Below, one piece after another: positions 8,264-17,487 of a DNA stretch of 64,000 nucleotides (the first letter of the stretch is position 1; each line of letters begins with the position of its first letter). Below the pieces are notes generated by a model. It did no database searches. It had not been told where the DNA came from and saw nothing but the letters and a program-made list of their open reading frames with translations. A program made the position numbers and the translations under genes. This DNA is from JAFAGX01 sp035622175 (GTDB lineage: Bacteria; Acidobacteriota; Terriglobia; Terriglobales; Acidobacteriaceae), in the NCBI GenBank assembly GCA_035622175.1, contig DASPVV010000191.1:1-64000 (forward strand), given 5' to 3'.

Positions 8264-8971
8264 ATGCTCACGGTTTCACCCGCTGACCGCCTGTTCATTC
8301 TCACCGGGGCGGGAGTAAGCGCGGAAAGTGGCATTCCTACCTTCCGAGGTGTGGGTGGCTTCTGGCGAGAGTACCGGATCGAGGAAGTCGCTTCACCCCA
8401 GGCTTGGCGACGGGATCGGCGGTTGGTATGGGAATTCTACTCGATGCGTCGGCGCGCAGCTTCAGCCGCCAGACCGAATCCGGCACACTTCGCCTTGGCA
8501 AGACTTTCCCGCGATCTGCCCGAGTGCCTATTCCTCTGCACCCAGAACGTGGACGATCTTCACGAACAGGCAGGGGCGAGACAGGTGGTGCATATGCATG
8601 GGGAACTTTTCAAAAGCCGCTGCGATACCTGCAGCCGCCCGCCCTTTGAGGACACCACTCTCTACGAGCCTCCTGCCGAGCTTCCCCGGTGCGGGTGCGG
8701 AGGCTGGATTCGTCCTCATATTTGTTGGTTTGGTGAAGTACCGTTCGCCTTGGATCACATTTACCACGCGCTAGATCAATGCACTCTCTTTGTGGCGATT
8801 GGAACCTCGGGTACTGTCGAACCCGCCGCCGGCTTGGTGGCTCGTGTTTTTGGCCGGGTCCGGACCGTCTATGTTGGTCCGGAAGAACCTGCCAACGCTT
8901 CCTCGTTTACCGAATGTCATCGCGGCCAAGCCGGTGAGATACTGCCGGCGTTGTTCACCATGGTGCGGTGA
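8264..8971 (+). CDS. cobB: Sir2-family NAD-dependent deacylase, class III type
   Basis: A 235-residue sirtuin that removes acyl groups from protein lysines using NAD. The NAD-binding GAGVSAESGIPTFRG is at 15-29, TQNVDDLH at 93-100 and the catalytic histidine at H112 in HMHGE. Zinc ligands are C120/C123 and C143/C145. Y59 and R62 form the YxxR pair that in SIRT5 and CobB accepts succinyl or malonyl groups, so desuccinylase activity is likely. The start has GAGGA upstream. It may be the last gene of the sugar-acid operon, or independent; the pseudogene lies between it and nagB. Confidence 0.92.
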   Translation: MLTVSPADRLFILTGAGVSAESGIPTFRGVGGFWREYRIEEVASPQAWRRDRRLVWEFYSMRRRAASAARPNPAHFALARLSRDLPECLFLCTQNVDDLHEQAGARQVVHMHGELFKSRCDTCSRPPFEDTTLYEPPAELPRCGCGGWIRPHICWFGEVPFALDHIYHALDQCTLFVAIGTSGTVEPAAGLVARVFGRVRTVYVGPEEPANASSFTECHRGQAGEILPALFTMVR

Positions 8972-9039
8972 GCTTTGGATTTCCCCGAGTGATCCGGCGA
9001 AAGCAGTAGGGTCGACCTCGGGGAGCGGTGAGGGCTTGA

Positions 9040-10314
9040 TCAGCGGAGCGGCTGCAGTGTCGCACTGGGGAATCCGCTGTTCCCGAAATGGAAGTCTGTA
9101 CGTTCGCCCGGCTTCTTGCCGGGCGCTGGTATCAGCCGTGCAGTGAGTGGTTTATGCCACTTGAAAGCCAGGCTCGCCACGTCCCCGATGATTCGTTCCA
9201 GCTGCTGTTCGGAAACATCTCCGGGCAGCGGGATTGTGTCCAGTCCGGTGCCACATACCGCCGAGTAGGCGAGCAGAGAATCTAGGTCGAAGTCGCCTTC
9301 GCTCCATCGATCGGCGAGCACGGGGTCTTCGAGTACCGGCAGCATGAGACCGGAGAAGCCGACCCGCTTGACCGAGATGGAATGCTCGGCTTCGGTGATC
9401 ACGGCAGCCGCCGAGAGCGTTCCCATCGATCCGAACTTGGCTTGCAGCAGGGTTTCAATGGCGGCGGCCAGGGAGGAATCGGAGATCGGTGCGGGCGTAG
9501 GGTCGAGCCCCAGGTACTTCCAGGAGGATGCGTTTTCCACTTGGGTGCCGATGGCCTCGACCGCCCGCGCTTCCTGCTCAAATCCCCGCGCAAGAAGTTT
9601 CTTCGCCAGCTCGAGATCCCCGTTCGCCCCGGCCACAACATCGGAAACAAAAGCTCCCGCTTCCCAGCCCAGCGAAAACTCATGGCCCGCACCGTCGTGA
9701 TGGGAGGCGGGGAAGAATGGCGTGTGGGGTGGCACCATGGCCACCGCTGCGAAATCAAGGTTGTTCACTCCATTTGGACTATGGTCTTCGAGGTATTTGA
9801 TCACCTGCGCAGCGGCTCGCACCGAACTCCACTGCACTCCGCCTTCATCCGCCACCACCAAGCTGGCGTTCACTTTGGTGGTTGCCAAAGCGAGGCGGAG
9901 CAACTCCAGTTTTGTGGCATCCGGCAAGTCGGCCGGAGTCAGAGGCCCGACGTTCAGCAAAAACGAATACTTCCTCGACAATTCGTCAAGCGTCTTGAAC
10001 AAATCCAGAGCTTGTGCTCGGGATCGGTCGCCTACATAGCGGGGGAAGGGTTGGGTTGTGATGCGGAGAGTCTGAACTTCGTAGCCAGCCTTTTCAAATG
10101 CCTCTTTTGCCTGACGAAGCAGGCCCACGGCCCGCTCAATTTCGGTTTGTGGTTGCAAGGGTTCAATCCGAACAAAGGCGGTGATCGCGCGGATCCGGGG
10201 CTTTCGATAAAGCCCGCTCGCCAGAAGGGGCGCAACCCCATAGCCAATGAAAAAGCATGCCAGGACAAACCTGCGGATCGAGGAGAGGTCCCTTCGGTAA
10301 AACCGCTGCACCAT
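9040..10314 (-). CDS. DUF711 family protein with N-terminal membrane anchor or signal
   Basis: A 424-residue protein of the DUF711 family, whose members have a glycyl-radical-enzyme-like fold but no known reaction. The ATG at 10314 has AAGGAG seven bases upstream; an ATG further up lacks one. The first 35 residues are basic, then hydrophobic (about 15-33), then LASG, so the protein is probably exported or anchored. DUF711 proteins are normally cytosolic, which makes this unusual. Family-like stretches include ADEGGVQWSS, FPASHHDGAG and CGTGLDTIPLPGD. The biological role is unknown. Confidence 0.78.
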   Translation of the reverse strand: MVQRFYRRDLSSIRRFVLACFFIGYGVAPLLASGLYRKPRIRAITAFVRIEPLQPQTEIERAVGLLRQAKEAFEKAGYEVQTLRITTQPFPRYVGDRSRAQALDLFKTLDELSRKYSFLLNVGPLTPADLPDATKLELLRLALATTKVNASLVVADEGGVQWSSVRAAAQVIKYLEDHSPNGVNNLDFAAVAMVPPHTPFFPASHHDGAGHEFSLGWEAGAFVSDVVAGANGDLELAKKLLARGFEQEARAVEAIGTQVENASSWKYLGLDPTPAPISDSSLAAAIETLLQAKFGSMGTLSAAAVITEAEHSISVKRVGFSGLMLPVLEDPVLADRWSEGDFDLDSLLAYSAVCGTGLDTIPLPGDVSEQQLERIIGDVASLAFKWHKPLTARLIPAPGKKPGERTDFHFGNSGFPSATLQPLR

Positions 10315-10417
10315 AGTGCACTCCTTCATGAGAACCAGCGAGCTTGCGCTTTTCGGAATCCTCGAACCAGCGAAATCGAAATGCAAGCGGGGCTGGCAGC
10401 CTCGAAGGCGACAGGAG

Positions 10418-11317
10418 CTACGCAGCCGATTTACCTTCGTATCGCGGCTTGAACTCCTCCATCACAAATGTCTCGTAGGAAGTGGGGGTGGTGTTTTGGG
10501 GAGAGCGTGGCTCCAAGGCCCGCATGTAGCCTGAGTTCAAGGCGGCCGACATTCGAAGAAGGAGGTTCGCCATGTCGGGGGACAAACCAAGCTCGATGAG
10601 CGCCGCCCGCACTTGCTCCTCCGGCGCCTGACTATAGCGAAGGCTGGGGTTGCCGATGGCTTTCCCGATGATCTCGGCGACTTCGCTCATGCTGATGTCG
10701 CGCTGACCCAGCAGCTCGCGGGTTTGCTTCTGCTCGAAGTCCTGCCGCAGCAGAGCATCGGCGGCAAACGCTCCGATGTCCCGGGTTGTGATCATGGGAA
10801 GTTTCAGATCGGGATGCAGCGGACCCAGACTTAGGCCCATTTTTTGAATGACGCCAATTTGGGAGAGAGTGTTTTCCATGAAATAACCAGCGCGCAAGTG
10901 CAGCACGTGTAAGCTGTTGATGTAATTCAGCTGCTGCTCAAGGTAATGCAAGCCTAAGACGGGACCAGTTCGATCTGGCTTGTCGGCCCCGATGCTGCTC
11001 AGAGTGACTACATGGGTGATGCTGGAGCTGCGGAGAGCCGCGGCAAGCGTATCAGTCACGCGATCCTGGAATGACCGATAATCTGGAGTGGTGAAATTGG
11101 GAGGCATCATGAGGTAGGCCGCCTTGGCCCCACTGAAGGCCTTGGCCAGGCTCGGTAGCTCAGTGAGACTCGTGACAAACAACTCTGCCCCTTGGGCAAC
11201 AAGGGCTTCGAGACGGTCGGCGTTCCGGCCGACCACCCGAACCTTTGCGCCTCTGCCTAACAGGGTCTTCGCGACGACCTGTCCAGTATTGCCGGTTGCA
11301 CCCGTGACGACGTACAT
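10418..11317 (-). CDS. NmrA-like NAD(P)-binding oxidoreductase
   Basis: A 299-residue atypical short-chain dehydrogenase with the nucleotide-binding GATGNTGQ at 6-13 at the start of a Rossmann fold. RVVGRNADRLEALVAQGAE near 27-45 fits an NADPH-binding second strand. The family includes quinone reductases of the QorB type and redox-sensing NmrA proteins that lack the SDR tyrosine, and no YxxxK is visible here. The ATG at 11317 is preceded by GGAGGGG. It lies between a DUF711 gene and an AlkB-like gene, all on the minus strand; no pathway is implied. Confidence 0.85.
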   Translation of the reverse strand: MYVVTGATGNTGQVVAKTLLGRGAKVRVVGRNADRLEALVAQGAELFVTSLTELPSLAKAFSGAKAAYLMMPPNFTTPDYRSFQDRVTDTLAAALRSSSITHVVTLSSIGADKPDRTGPVLGLHYLEQQLNYINSLHVLHLRAGYFMENTLSQIGVIQKMGLSLGPLHPDLKLPMITTRDIGAFAADALLRQDFEQKQTRELLGQRDISMSEVAEIIGKAIGNPSLRYSQAPEEQVRAALIELGLSPDMANLLLRMSAALNSGYMRALEPRSPQNTTPTSYETFVMEEFKPRYEGKSAA

Positions 11318-11410
11318 TGCCCCTCCATGGATCCTTCGATTCACCCGCCACTGTTGGAGCTTCAAGAAATCTGCCGTGCTGCTGCCTCAGCAGGACCTGT
11401 TTCTGCCTGC

Positions 11411-12040
11411 CTAGAATCGAACCGACTCAAGGATGCCGGCTGGCGCATGCTGGATGTGCCGGAAGGTCAGATTGATGCGCGCATCGAGGATATCGTGCTC
11501 CTTGGGAATCTCGTGTTTGAAGTTCCTCTGCGTTGTGCCGGCCATAATCAACAGGCTGCCGTGAGGCAGTCTTTCGGAAAATGCCACCGTTCCGTTTTTT
11601 TGCTTAAGGCGGAATAGGCGCTCCGCACCCAGACTGAGAGAAGCGATCACAGGCCCCATTTCAGGCTCGGCATCCGCGTGCAGGCCGACGCTGTCATTGC
11701 CATCCCGATAAAGATTGCAGAGCACAGCATTGTAGCCCAAGCAGGGCAGGCGCGAATTCGCATACGCTGCCATCGGCGTAGCTTCTTCGATTCGGGCTTT
11801 CAGGGCAAGCAACTCGGGCAACCAGGGGAGGGGGCTGTATTCCCGGCGGGAGTACCTGTACCGAGAGCCTGGGTCGCCGTAGTAGGCCTCGTCGCGAGGC
11901 ACAATCTGCCCGAACGAAGCCCTGCGCCGCTCCCAGGCACATGCCTTCAACAGCTTGGCAAACCACTGCGCTGCTTCCGCGGGGGGCAGGAAGCGTCTTT
12001 CATAATAAACTTCAGCACCGGGAATCGGGATCAAGTCCAT
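11411..12040 (-). CDS. AlkB-like 2-oxoglutarate/Fe(II) dioxygenase
   Basis: A 209-residue member of the AlkB family, which oxidatively removes alkyl groups from nucleic acid bases. The iron ligands are H121 and D123 (HAD) and H176 in NFKHEI; R188 and R194 in ARINLTFR would hold 2-oxoglutarate. The CNLYRDGNDSVGLHAD stretch resembles the ALKBH2/3-type subgroup. There is no Ada or AlkA partner next to it. It could act in repair of methylated DNA or RNA. Confidence 0.88.
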   Translation of the reverse strand: MDLIPIPGAEVYYERRFLPPAEAAQWFAKLLKACAWERRRASFGQIVPRDEAYYGDPGSRYRYSRREYSPLPWLPELLALKARIEEATPMAAYANSRLPCLGYNAVLCNLYRDGNDSVGLHADAEPEMGPVIASLSLGAERLFRLKQKNGTVAFSERLPHGSLLIMAGTTQRNFKHEIPKEHDILDARINLTFRHIQHAPAGILESVRF

Positions 12041-12438
12041 GGCTTGATCAGGGCAAATTCCGCAGGTTCAACGTGGTGATGTCGGTGATTCGTGAGTGCG
12101 TGGGCATCGCCAGGAACTCCAATGTACCGCCACGCAAGCCGTCACCCGGCGGCTCAATCATACACCCAATCGACGGCTGTGCTAGGTAGGAGGGAACGCG
12201 GTCGTCTGCCGTACTTGGCCCCTCACCGCGGGAAGCTTTGGGGCTCCATTCTCCGACAGTTGCCCGCGAATCGAGGGGAGTCGACGAATTTTCTTGTTGG
12301 TCATCGCGGGAAGAAGGCTTCGAAGACGACCTTCGTGGATCGGTGGTGAGTGAAAATCCTGGGTTGGCGGAAGACGAAATCCGGGCGACGAAGCGATAGA
12401 CGACCTGGCATACTCGCTGAGAGAATATTAGGTCTAGA
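12041..12438. other. 398-bp intergenic region
   Basis: Between the divergent AlkB-like and ABC ATPase genes. On the minus strand one frame is open through the whole region, ending in TGA at 12048-12050, and its last 37 codons after an ATG at 12161 look protein-like. It has no convincing ribosome site, so I do not call a gene. I see no clear promoter, terminator or repeat. Confidence 0.5.
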
Positions 12439-14181
12439 ATGAGCTCAACCGTCGCTCAGATACTCCGGAACGCGCTGGTAGAGGGGCGTTGGCACGAGGC
12501 TGCGGCACTGCTGCGCAATTCCGATTCGGCCCAGGCGGCCGCCGCCTTGGGCGAGCTCTCCTTCGAACAGCAACAACTTTTGTTCCTCCACTTGCCCCTC
12601 GACCTGGCGGCGGTCGTGCTCCCTCACTTTCCCTATTACCAACAATACGTTTTGTTGCACTCGCGGCCGAAAGAACAGATGCGCGCTGTGGTTGACCAGA
12701 TGAGCTCCGATGCCCGAATGCGCTTCCTCGACGAACTCCCGGAGGAAGCCTGGCGGCGCTTGATGGACGAACTCTCCGACGCCGCGCCGGCGCCACTGAG
12801 CGAAGCGCCAAAGGATGTACCCAGGGTCGAGCGCGAGGCCGAACTTGATCTCGAGAAGAAGCGAGAACCCATCATTGAGGCGCGGCAAGTGGAAAAATCG
12901 TTTTCCCAGCCGGATGGCAAACAAATCCAGATTATCGCTCCGATGGACTTGTCTGTGGATTCGGATACGATTTGCGCGTTGCTCGGACCCTCTGGATCAG
13001 GGAAGTCAACCTTGCTGCGAATTCTGTCGGGGCTGATACCGCCCTCCGGCGGTTCATTATTGTGGCATGGCCAACCCCTGAACCATGGGGGCGCGAATAT
13101 CGGAATTGTATTCCAGAGTTTTGCCCTCTTTCCCTGGCTGACGGTTCTGGAAAACGTGGAGGTTCCCCTGATCGCGCGTGGCTTGGAGCATACGCTTCGC
13201 CATCGGGAGGCGTTGGAAGCGCTTGCCGTGGTGGGGCTCAAAGGTTTCGAAAACGCTTATCCTAAGGAGCTCTCGGGAGGGATGAAGCAGCGCGTCGGGT
13301 TTGCGCGGGCACTGGCCGTGAAGCCCGAGGTGCTCTTTATGGATGAGCCATTCTCCGCTTTGGATGTGCTTACCGCGGAGAACCTTCGTGGTGAGCTCAT
13401 GGAACTGTGGCTCAAGGACCAGATCCCTACCCGCAGTATTTTCCTGGTGACACACAACATTGAAGAGGCCGTCTTGCTGGCCGATCGGGTCGTGGTTTTG
13501 GGAACTCATCCCGCCAAGATCCGCGCTGATTTTTCCATTGCATTGCCGCAACCGCGCGATCGCAAGTCCGCCGAATTCCTGGTATACGTGGACTACATTT
13601 ATAAAGTGATGACCCAACCCGAGCTGGGCCCTTTTACCAAATTACCTTCCCTGCGCAAGCCTTCGTTTCAGGTTCTGCCGCACGCTACCGCGGGCGGATT
13701 CGCCGGCCTGCTGGAGTTTCTCAGTGATCGGGGCGGCAAAGAAGATTTGTACCACCTTGCCGATGAATTGCTCATGGAGGTGGACGATCTGTTTCCCATC
13801 GTGGACGCGGCGGTGATGGTCGGCTTTGCCGACTCGGCCCAAGGTGATGTGCGCATCACTTCTGCGGGAAAACAATTTGCCGCAGCCAACATTGGTACCC
13901 GCAAGAAACTCTTCCGCAAGGCAGTCCTCAGTCATGTCATCCTTATTCAACAGATTCGGAACGCGCTTGAGCGAAAGTCCGATCACGCCGTTCCCTTGGA
14001 GTTTTTTCGTGACATCTTGGACGAGCACCTTTCCCAGGATGACGTGCAGCGCCAGATCGAGACCGCCCTGAATTGGGGGCGATACGCTGAGATTTTCACC
14101 TACGATGCGGCAACCGATCGGTTGCTGCTCGACGAACCCTCCGGCACCGCGAGTTCCGCGGAGAGTATTTCTCTGCATTGA
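12439..14181 (+). CDS. ABC transporter ATPase fused to MgtE-N-like and AAA-associated domains
   Basis: A 580-residue, three-part protein. Residues 15-112 are short amphipathic helices with repeated LP.D/ELPEE patterns, like the cytoplasmic N domain of the Mg channel MgtE. Residues 145-390 are an ABC ATPase of the nitrate/sulfonate/taurine class: Walker A GPSGSGKST 183-191, Q-loop Q226, signature LSGGMKQR 278-285, Walker B ending MDEP at 304, switch H339. Residues 415-560 match the AAA-associated C-terminal domain found in some ABC ATPases. The stop overlaps the permease start (TGATG). No substrate-binding protein is nearby. The N-terminal assignment is by eye and less sure than the rest. Confidence 0.85.
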   Translation: MSSTVAQILRNALVEGRWHEAAALLRNSDSAQAAAALGELSFEQQQLLFLHLPLDLAAVVLPHFPYYQQYVLLHSRPKEQMRAVVDQMSSDARMRFLDELPEEAWRRLMDELSDAAPAPLSEAPKDVPRVEREAELDLEKKREPIIEARQVEKSFSQPDGKQIQIIAPMDLSVDSDTICALLGPSGSGKSTLLRILSGLIPPSGGSLLWHGQPLNHGGANIGIVFQSFALFPWLTVLENVEVPLIARGLEHTLRHREALEALAVVGLKGFENAYPKELSGGMKQRVGFARALAVKPEVLFMDEPFSALDVLTAENLRGELMELWLKDQIPTRSIFLVTHNIEEAVLLADRVVVLGTHPAKIRADFSIALPQPRDRKSAEFLVYVDYIYKVMTQPELGPFTKLPSLRKPSFQVLPHATAGGFAGLLEFLSDRGGKEDLYHLADELLMEVDDLFPIVDAAVMVGFADSAQGDVRITSAGKQFAAANIGTRKKLFRKAVLSHVILIQQIRNALERKSDHAVPLEFFRDILDEHLSQDDVQRQIETALNWGRYAEIFTYDAATDRLLLDEPSGTASSAESISLH

Positions 14182-15932
14182 TGCTTGCATCCCTGAACAA
14201 AACCGCCTCCCGATCGTTACCTTGGGGCATGGTGCCAGCAGGTGCGACCTCTCTGTTTCGGGAGTTGCCGATCGTCATGGGAGGGATCGGCCTGTTTTAT
14301 AGTCTGCTTGCCTTCGCCCGTTATTGGTCCGGCCCGGTTCAGGCGGAAGCCGAGATCAGCCTTCACCCCGCAGCCTTGCCGAAATACGCGCTCTTTTCCG
14401 TTCTGCGTATCAGCATCGCTTATGTGTTCAGCTTGATTTTCGCTGTGGTCTACGGATACGTGGCCGCCTATAGCCACAAGGCGGAGCGGATCATGATTCC
14501 TCTGCTCGACACGCTGCAGTCCATTCCTGTTCTCAGTTTCCTGCCGGGTGTGATGATCTCCATGGCAGCCTTGTGTCCCAGCCGCCAACTGGGGGTAGAA
14601 CTCGGATCCATCCTGTTGATCTTTACCGGTCAAGTGTGGAACATGGCCTTCAGTTTCTATGCATGCCTGAAGAGCATTCCCATGGAGATGCGCGAAGCCG
14701 CACAGGCCTATCGTTTGAGCTGGTGGCAACGATTCTGGAAGCTCGAACTGCCGTGGGGGACGATCGGGTTGATTTGGAATTCGATGATGTCAGTCGCCGG
14801 GGGTTGGTTCTTCTTGATGGCCTGCGAAATGTTCGTTTTGGGGAACCGGGACTTTCGCTTGCCTGGATTAGGCTCGTATCTTCAGACTGCCGCCGACGCG
14901 GGCGACACACGGGCAATCTTGTTGGGTTTGGTGAGCATGATTGGCGTGATTGTTGTGATCGACCAGGTGGTTTGGCGTCCGGTAATCGCCTGGGCCGAGA
15001 AGTTCAAGTTCGAGCAAGTGGGGTCAGCGGCCATCCCTCGTTCGCCGATCTTGACCCTGCTGCGCAGTTCGAAACTGGTTCCTTTTGTGACGCGCTCCTT
15101 GCTGCTGCCGCTGCGTGAGAGGTTGGACCTGCACTTCACCCTAGAGCACGAGCGACCATCTGGCGCCTTGGTTCGCACCCGGACGCACCTGTGGGTGTTA
15201 CGCGTAGGGATGGTGCTCGTCTTAGGGGGGATCGCCTACGCGATGGTGAAGGTGTGCAGGATCCTGGCCGCGGTGTCGTCGGCGGAATTGCGGAACATCC
15301 TTTGGGGAGCCGGGGCCACGTTCATAAGGGTGGAAGCCGTTCTCCTGCTCGCTGCCCTGTGGGCGGTTCCCGTCGGAGTCGGCCTCGGATTGCGGCCGAG
15401 GCTGTCTGCGATCGCCCAGCCGATTGCTCAGATCGCCGCCTCGGTGCCGGCGACCGCATTGTTCCCCATCATTCTCCTGGCTCTGGTTCGTGCCGGAGGT
15501 GGCCTCGGAGTCGGTTCGATTGCACTCCTGCTGCTCGGAACGCAGTGGTACGTCTTATTCAACGTGATTGCTGGTGCGACCGCAATACCCGAAGATTTGA
15601 AAGAGGTCTGCAGCGCCTACCAACTGAGCCCGGGGGAGCGCTGGCGCAGGCTATTCCTGCCAGCGATCTTTCCCTACTTGATCACCGGTCTGGTCACCGC
15701 CTCCGGGGGAGCGTGGAATGCAAGCATCGTGGCGGAATACGTCCGCTTCCGCGGTCAAACCATTTCGACCACCGGTTTGGGCGCGATCATCAGCCAGGCG
15801 ACGGATGCGGGCAATTTTCGTCTTCTCCTGGCCGCCACCGTGGTGATGGTGGTGATGGTGGTTACCATGAATCGCTTGGTCTGGCGGCGGCTTTACGCCC
15901 TGGCATCGACGAAGTTCAAACTCGAAGGTTGA
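14181..15932 (+). CDS. Fused double-permease subunit of ABC transporter
   Basis: A 583-residue inner-membrane protein made of two binding-protein-dependent permease halves joined by a basic loop at about 275-330. Each half has its own ATPase-contacting EAA loop: near 165-195 (IPMEMREAAQAYRLSWWQRF) and near 470-500 (IPEDLKEVCSAYQLSPGERW). It starts at the ATG overlapping the ATPase stop by one base, so the two should be made in step. With one double permease and two ATPases the transporter would be complete without a separate second permease. The substrate is unknown; the halves resemble nitrate/taurine-type permeases. Confidence 0.88.
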   Translation: MLASLNKTASRSLPWGMVPAGATSLFRELPIVMGGIGLFYSLLAFARYWSGPVQAEAEISLHPAALPKYALFSVLRISIAYVFSLIFAVVYGYVAAYSHKAERIMIPLLDTLQSIPVLSFLPGVMISMAALCPSRQLGVELGSILLIFTGQVWNMAFSFYACLKSIPMEMREAAQAYRLSWWQRFWKLELPWGTIGLIWNSMMSVAGGWFFLMACEMFVLGNRDFRLPGLGSYLQTAADAGDTRAILLGLVSMIGVIVVIDQVVWRPVIAWAEKFKFEQVGSAAIPRSPILTLLRSSKLVPFVTRSLLLPLRERLDLHFTLEHERPSGALVRTRTHLWVLRVGMVLVLGGIAYAMVKVCRILAAVSSAELRNILWGAGATFIRVEAVLLLAALWAVPVGVGLGLRPRLSAIAQPIAQIAASVPATALFPIILLALVRAGGGLGVGSIALLLLGTQWYVLFNVIAGATAIPEDLKEVCSAYQLSPGERWRRLFLPAIFPYLITGLVTASGGAWNASIVAEYVRFRGQTISTTGLGAIISQATDAGNFRLLLAATVVMVVMVVTMNRLVWRRLYALASTKFKLEG

Positions 15933-16104
15933 CCACGCAGTCGGGCTGCGGTCCTTTTCCTTGGAGGGAGCAGGCGCTCGATCAGCCCCGCGATGCCGGC
16001 CGATTGCCGTGGACGCCGCCGGCCAACTGGCGCCCACTTGCCGTCACCGACCATAAAGCGAAACTGAGACGACGGAAGTTGTACAATCATGACGTTTCGT
16101 GACG

Positions 16105-17406
16105 ATGAGCCATGACGAGGACGCTCGGCCACCGTCGACGGGCACGCTCGGCCCGCGATCGCCAGGGGCCGCCGTCGCGAAGATGAACCGGGTTGTTATC
16201 CTGCTGGGACTATCCGTTTTCATTAACTACATCGACCGCAGCAATCTGTCGATTGCGGCGCCCCTGCTGAAGGATGAACTTGGCCTCAGTGCTTCCCAAC
16301 TGGGCACTCTGCTTTCCGCTTTCTTCTGGACCTACGGCCTGATGCAGATTCCGGCGGGGTGGCTGGTCGATCACTTCGACGTGAAATGGGTGTTCGGCGC
16401 AGGCTTCTTAGTTTGGTCGCTAGCAACCGCCATTACGGGAGCGCTCCATGGGTTCGTGGCGCTCATCGTTGTGCGCGTGATTCTGGGCGTCGGAGAGTCG
16501 GTCGCATTTCCCTCCTGTTCGAAGATTCTGGGCACTCACTTCAGCGAACGCCGCCGCGGCTTTATGAATGCGATTATCATGAGCGGACTTTCGTTCGGTC
16601 CGGCAGTAGGCATCCTGGTCGGAGGAAAGGTGGTGGGGCACTTCGGCTGGCGACCATTTTTCCTCGCCTTGGGCATCGGGGGCTTGCTGTGGCTGTGGCC
16701 ATGGTTAGAATGGATGCCGCGCCGGGTCCGCCCATCGATCGAAGCCGCCTCGCCGGGGATTGGAATTGTTGCCATCTTGCAGCAGCGCTCGGCTTGGGGC
16801 ACCTGCCTGGGACAGTTCTCGATCAACTACTACCTGTATTTCCTGGTGACCTGGTTACCGTTCTACCTGGTGCGGGGCCGACTCCTTTCCATGGACCGGA
16901 TGGCAGAGGATGGCGGGCTGGTGTTTTTCATGGCAGCGGTGGCGGCTCTAATCTGGGGGAAGCTCTCGGACCGCTGGATTCACGCCGGAGCCACGCCGAC
17001 CTTGGTGCGCAAGGGTTCCATGGTTCTAGGACATTTAGGGGTGGGGATTGCTCTGGTTTTGGCCGCAGTCGTCGAAGGCCGGGCGTTCTTTGCCGTGCTG
17101 CTGCTGACCGGAACATTCTTGGGAATCAGTATCTCCAACGGATGGGCCATCACCCAGGCGTTGGCCGGACCTCTGGCTGCCGGGCGATGGACCGGGGTGC
17201 AGAACTTCATCGGCAATCTTGCGGGGTGGGTGTCCCCCGCCCTGACCGGGTTTCTTGTCGACAGGACAGGCCGGTTTTATGCCCCCTTCCTTATCACCGC
17301 GGCGGTTGCCTGGATGGGGGCTGTGAGCTGGGGAATGGGGATCGGTCGCGTAGAACCAGTGAGCTGGAGAAGGCTTGAACCGGGCAAAATCGTAGCTGCG
17401 CCCTAA
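16105..17406 (+). CDS. MFS transporter, anion:cation symporter family
   Basis: A 433-residue, 12-helix carrier with the ACS-family helix-1 motif INYIDRSNLSIAAPLLKDEL and RVILGVGESVAFPSCSKIL in helix 4. It is a distant paralogue of the carrier at 2615. A GTG six bases upstream (16099) or an ATG at 16183 are alternative starts; none has a strong ribosome site. A TACAAT at 16082-16087 could be a -10 box. The likely substrates are organic anions such as sugar acids or carboxylates, but no catabolic gene adjoins it. Confidence 0.83.
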   Translation: MSHDEDARPPSTGTLGPRSPGAAVAKMNRVVILLGLSVFINYIDRSNLSIAAPLLKDELGLSASQLGTLLSAFFWTYGLMQIPAGWLVDHFDVKWVFGAGFLVWSLATAITGALHGFVALIVVRVILGVGESVAFPSCSKILGTHFSERRRGFMNAIIMSGLSFGPAVGILVGGKVVGHFGWRPFFLALGIGGLLWLWPWLEWMPRRVRPSIEAASPGIGIVAILQQRSAWGTCLGQFSINYYLYFLVTWLPFYLVRGRLLSMDRMAEDGGLVFFMAAVAALIWGKLSDRWIHAGATPTLVRKGSMVLGHLGVGIALVLAAVVEGRAFFAVLLLTGTFLGISISNGWAITQALAGPLAAGRWTGVQNFIGNLAGWVSPALTGFLVDRTGRFYAPFLITAAVAWMGAVSWGMGIGRVEPVSWRRLEPGKIVAAP

Positions 17407-17487
17407 CCACCCGCCCTTCCCGCTATGGGCGTGCCGCGCCGCCCCCGCCATCTGCCGTTCCGCCTTGCACGCACAACCGTAGAACCG

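Noticed and set aside
9382..10452. A 356-codon plus-strand frame opposite the DUF711 gene
   Set aside because: No family resemblance and no ribosome site; the minus strand carries the DUF711 protein with a good start.
15933..16104. GCCGGC palindromes after the ABC permease
   Set aside because: Self-complementary GC 6-mers are common here and no T-run follows, so a terminator is not supported.
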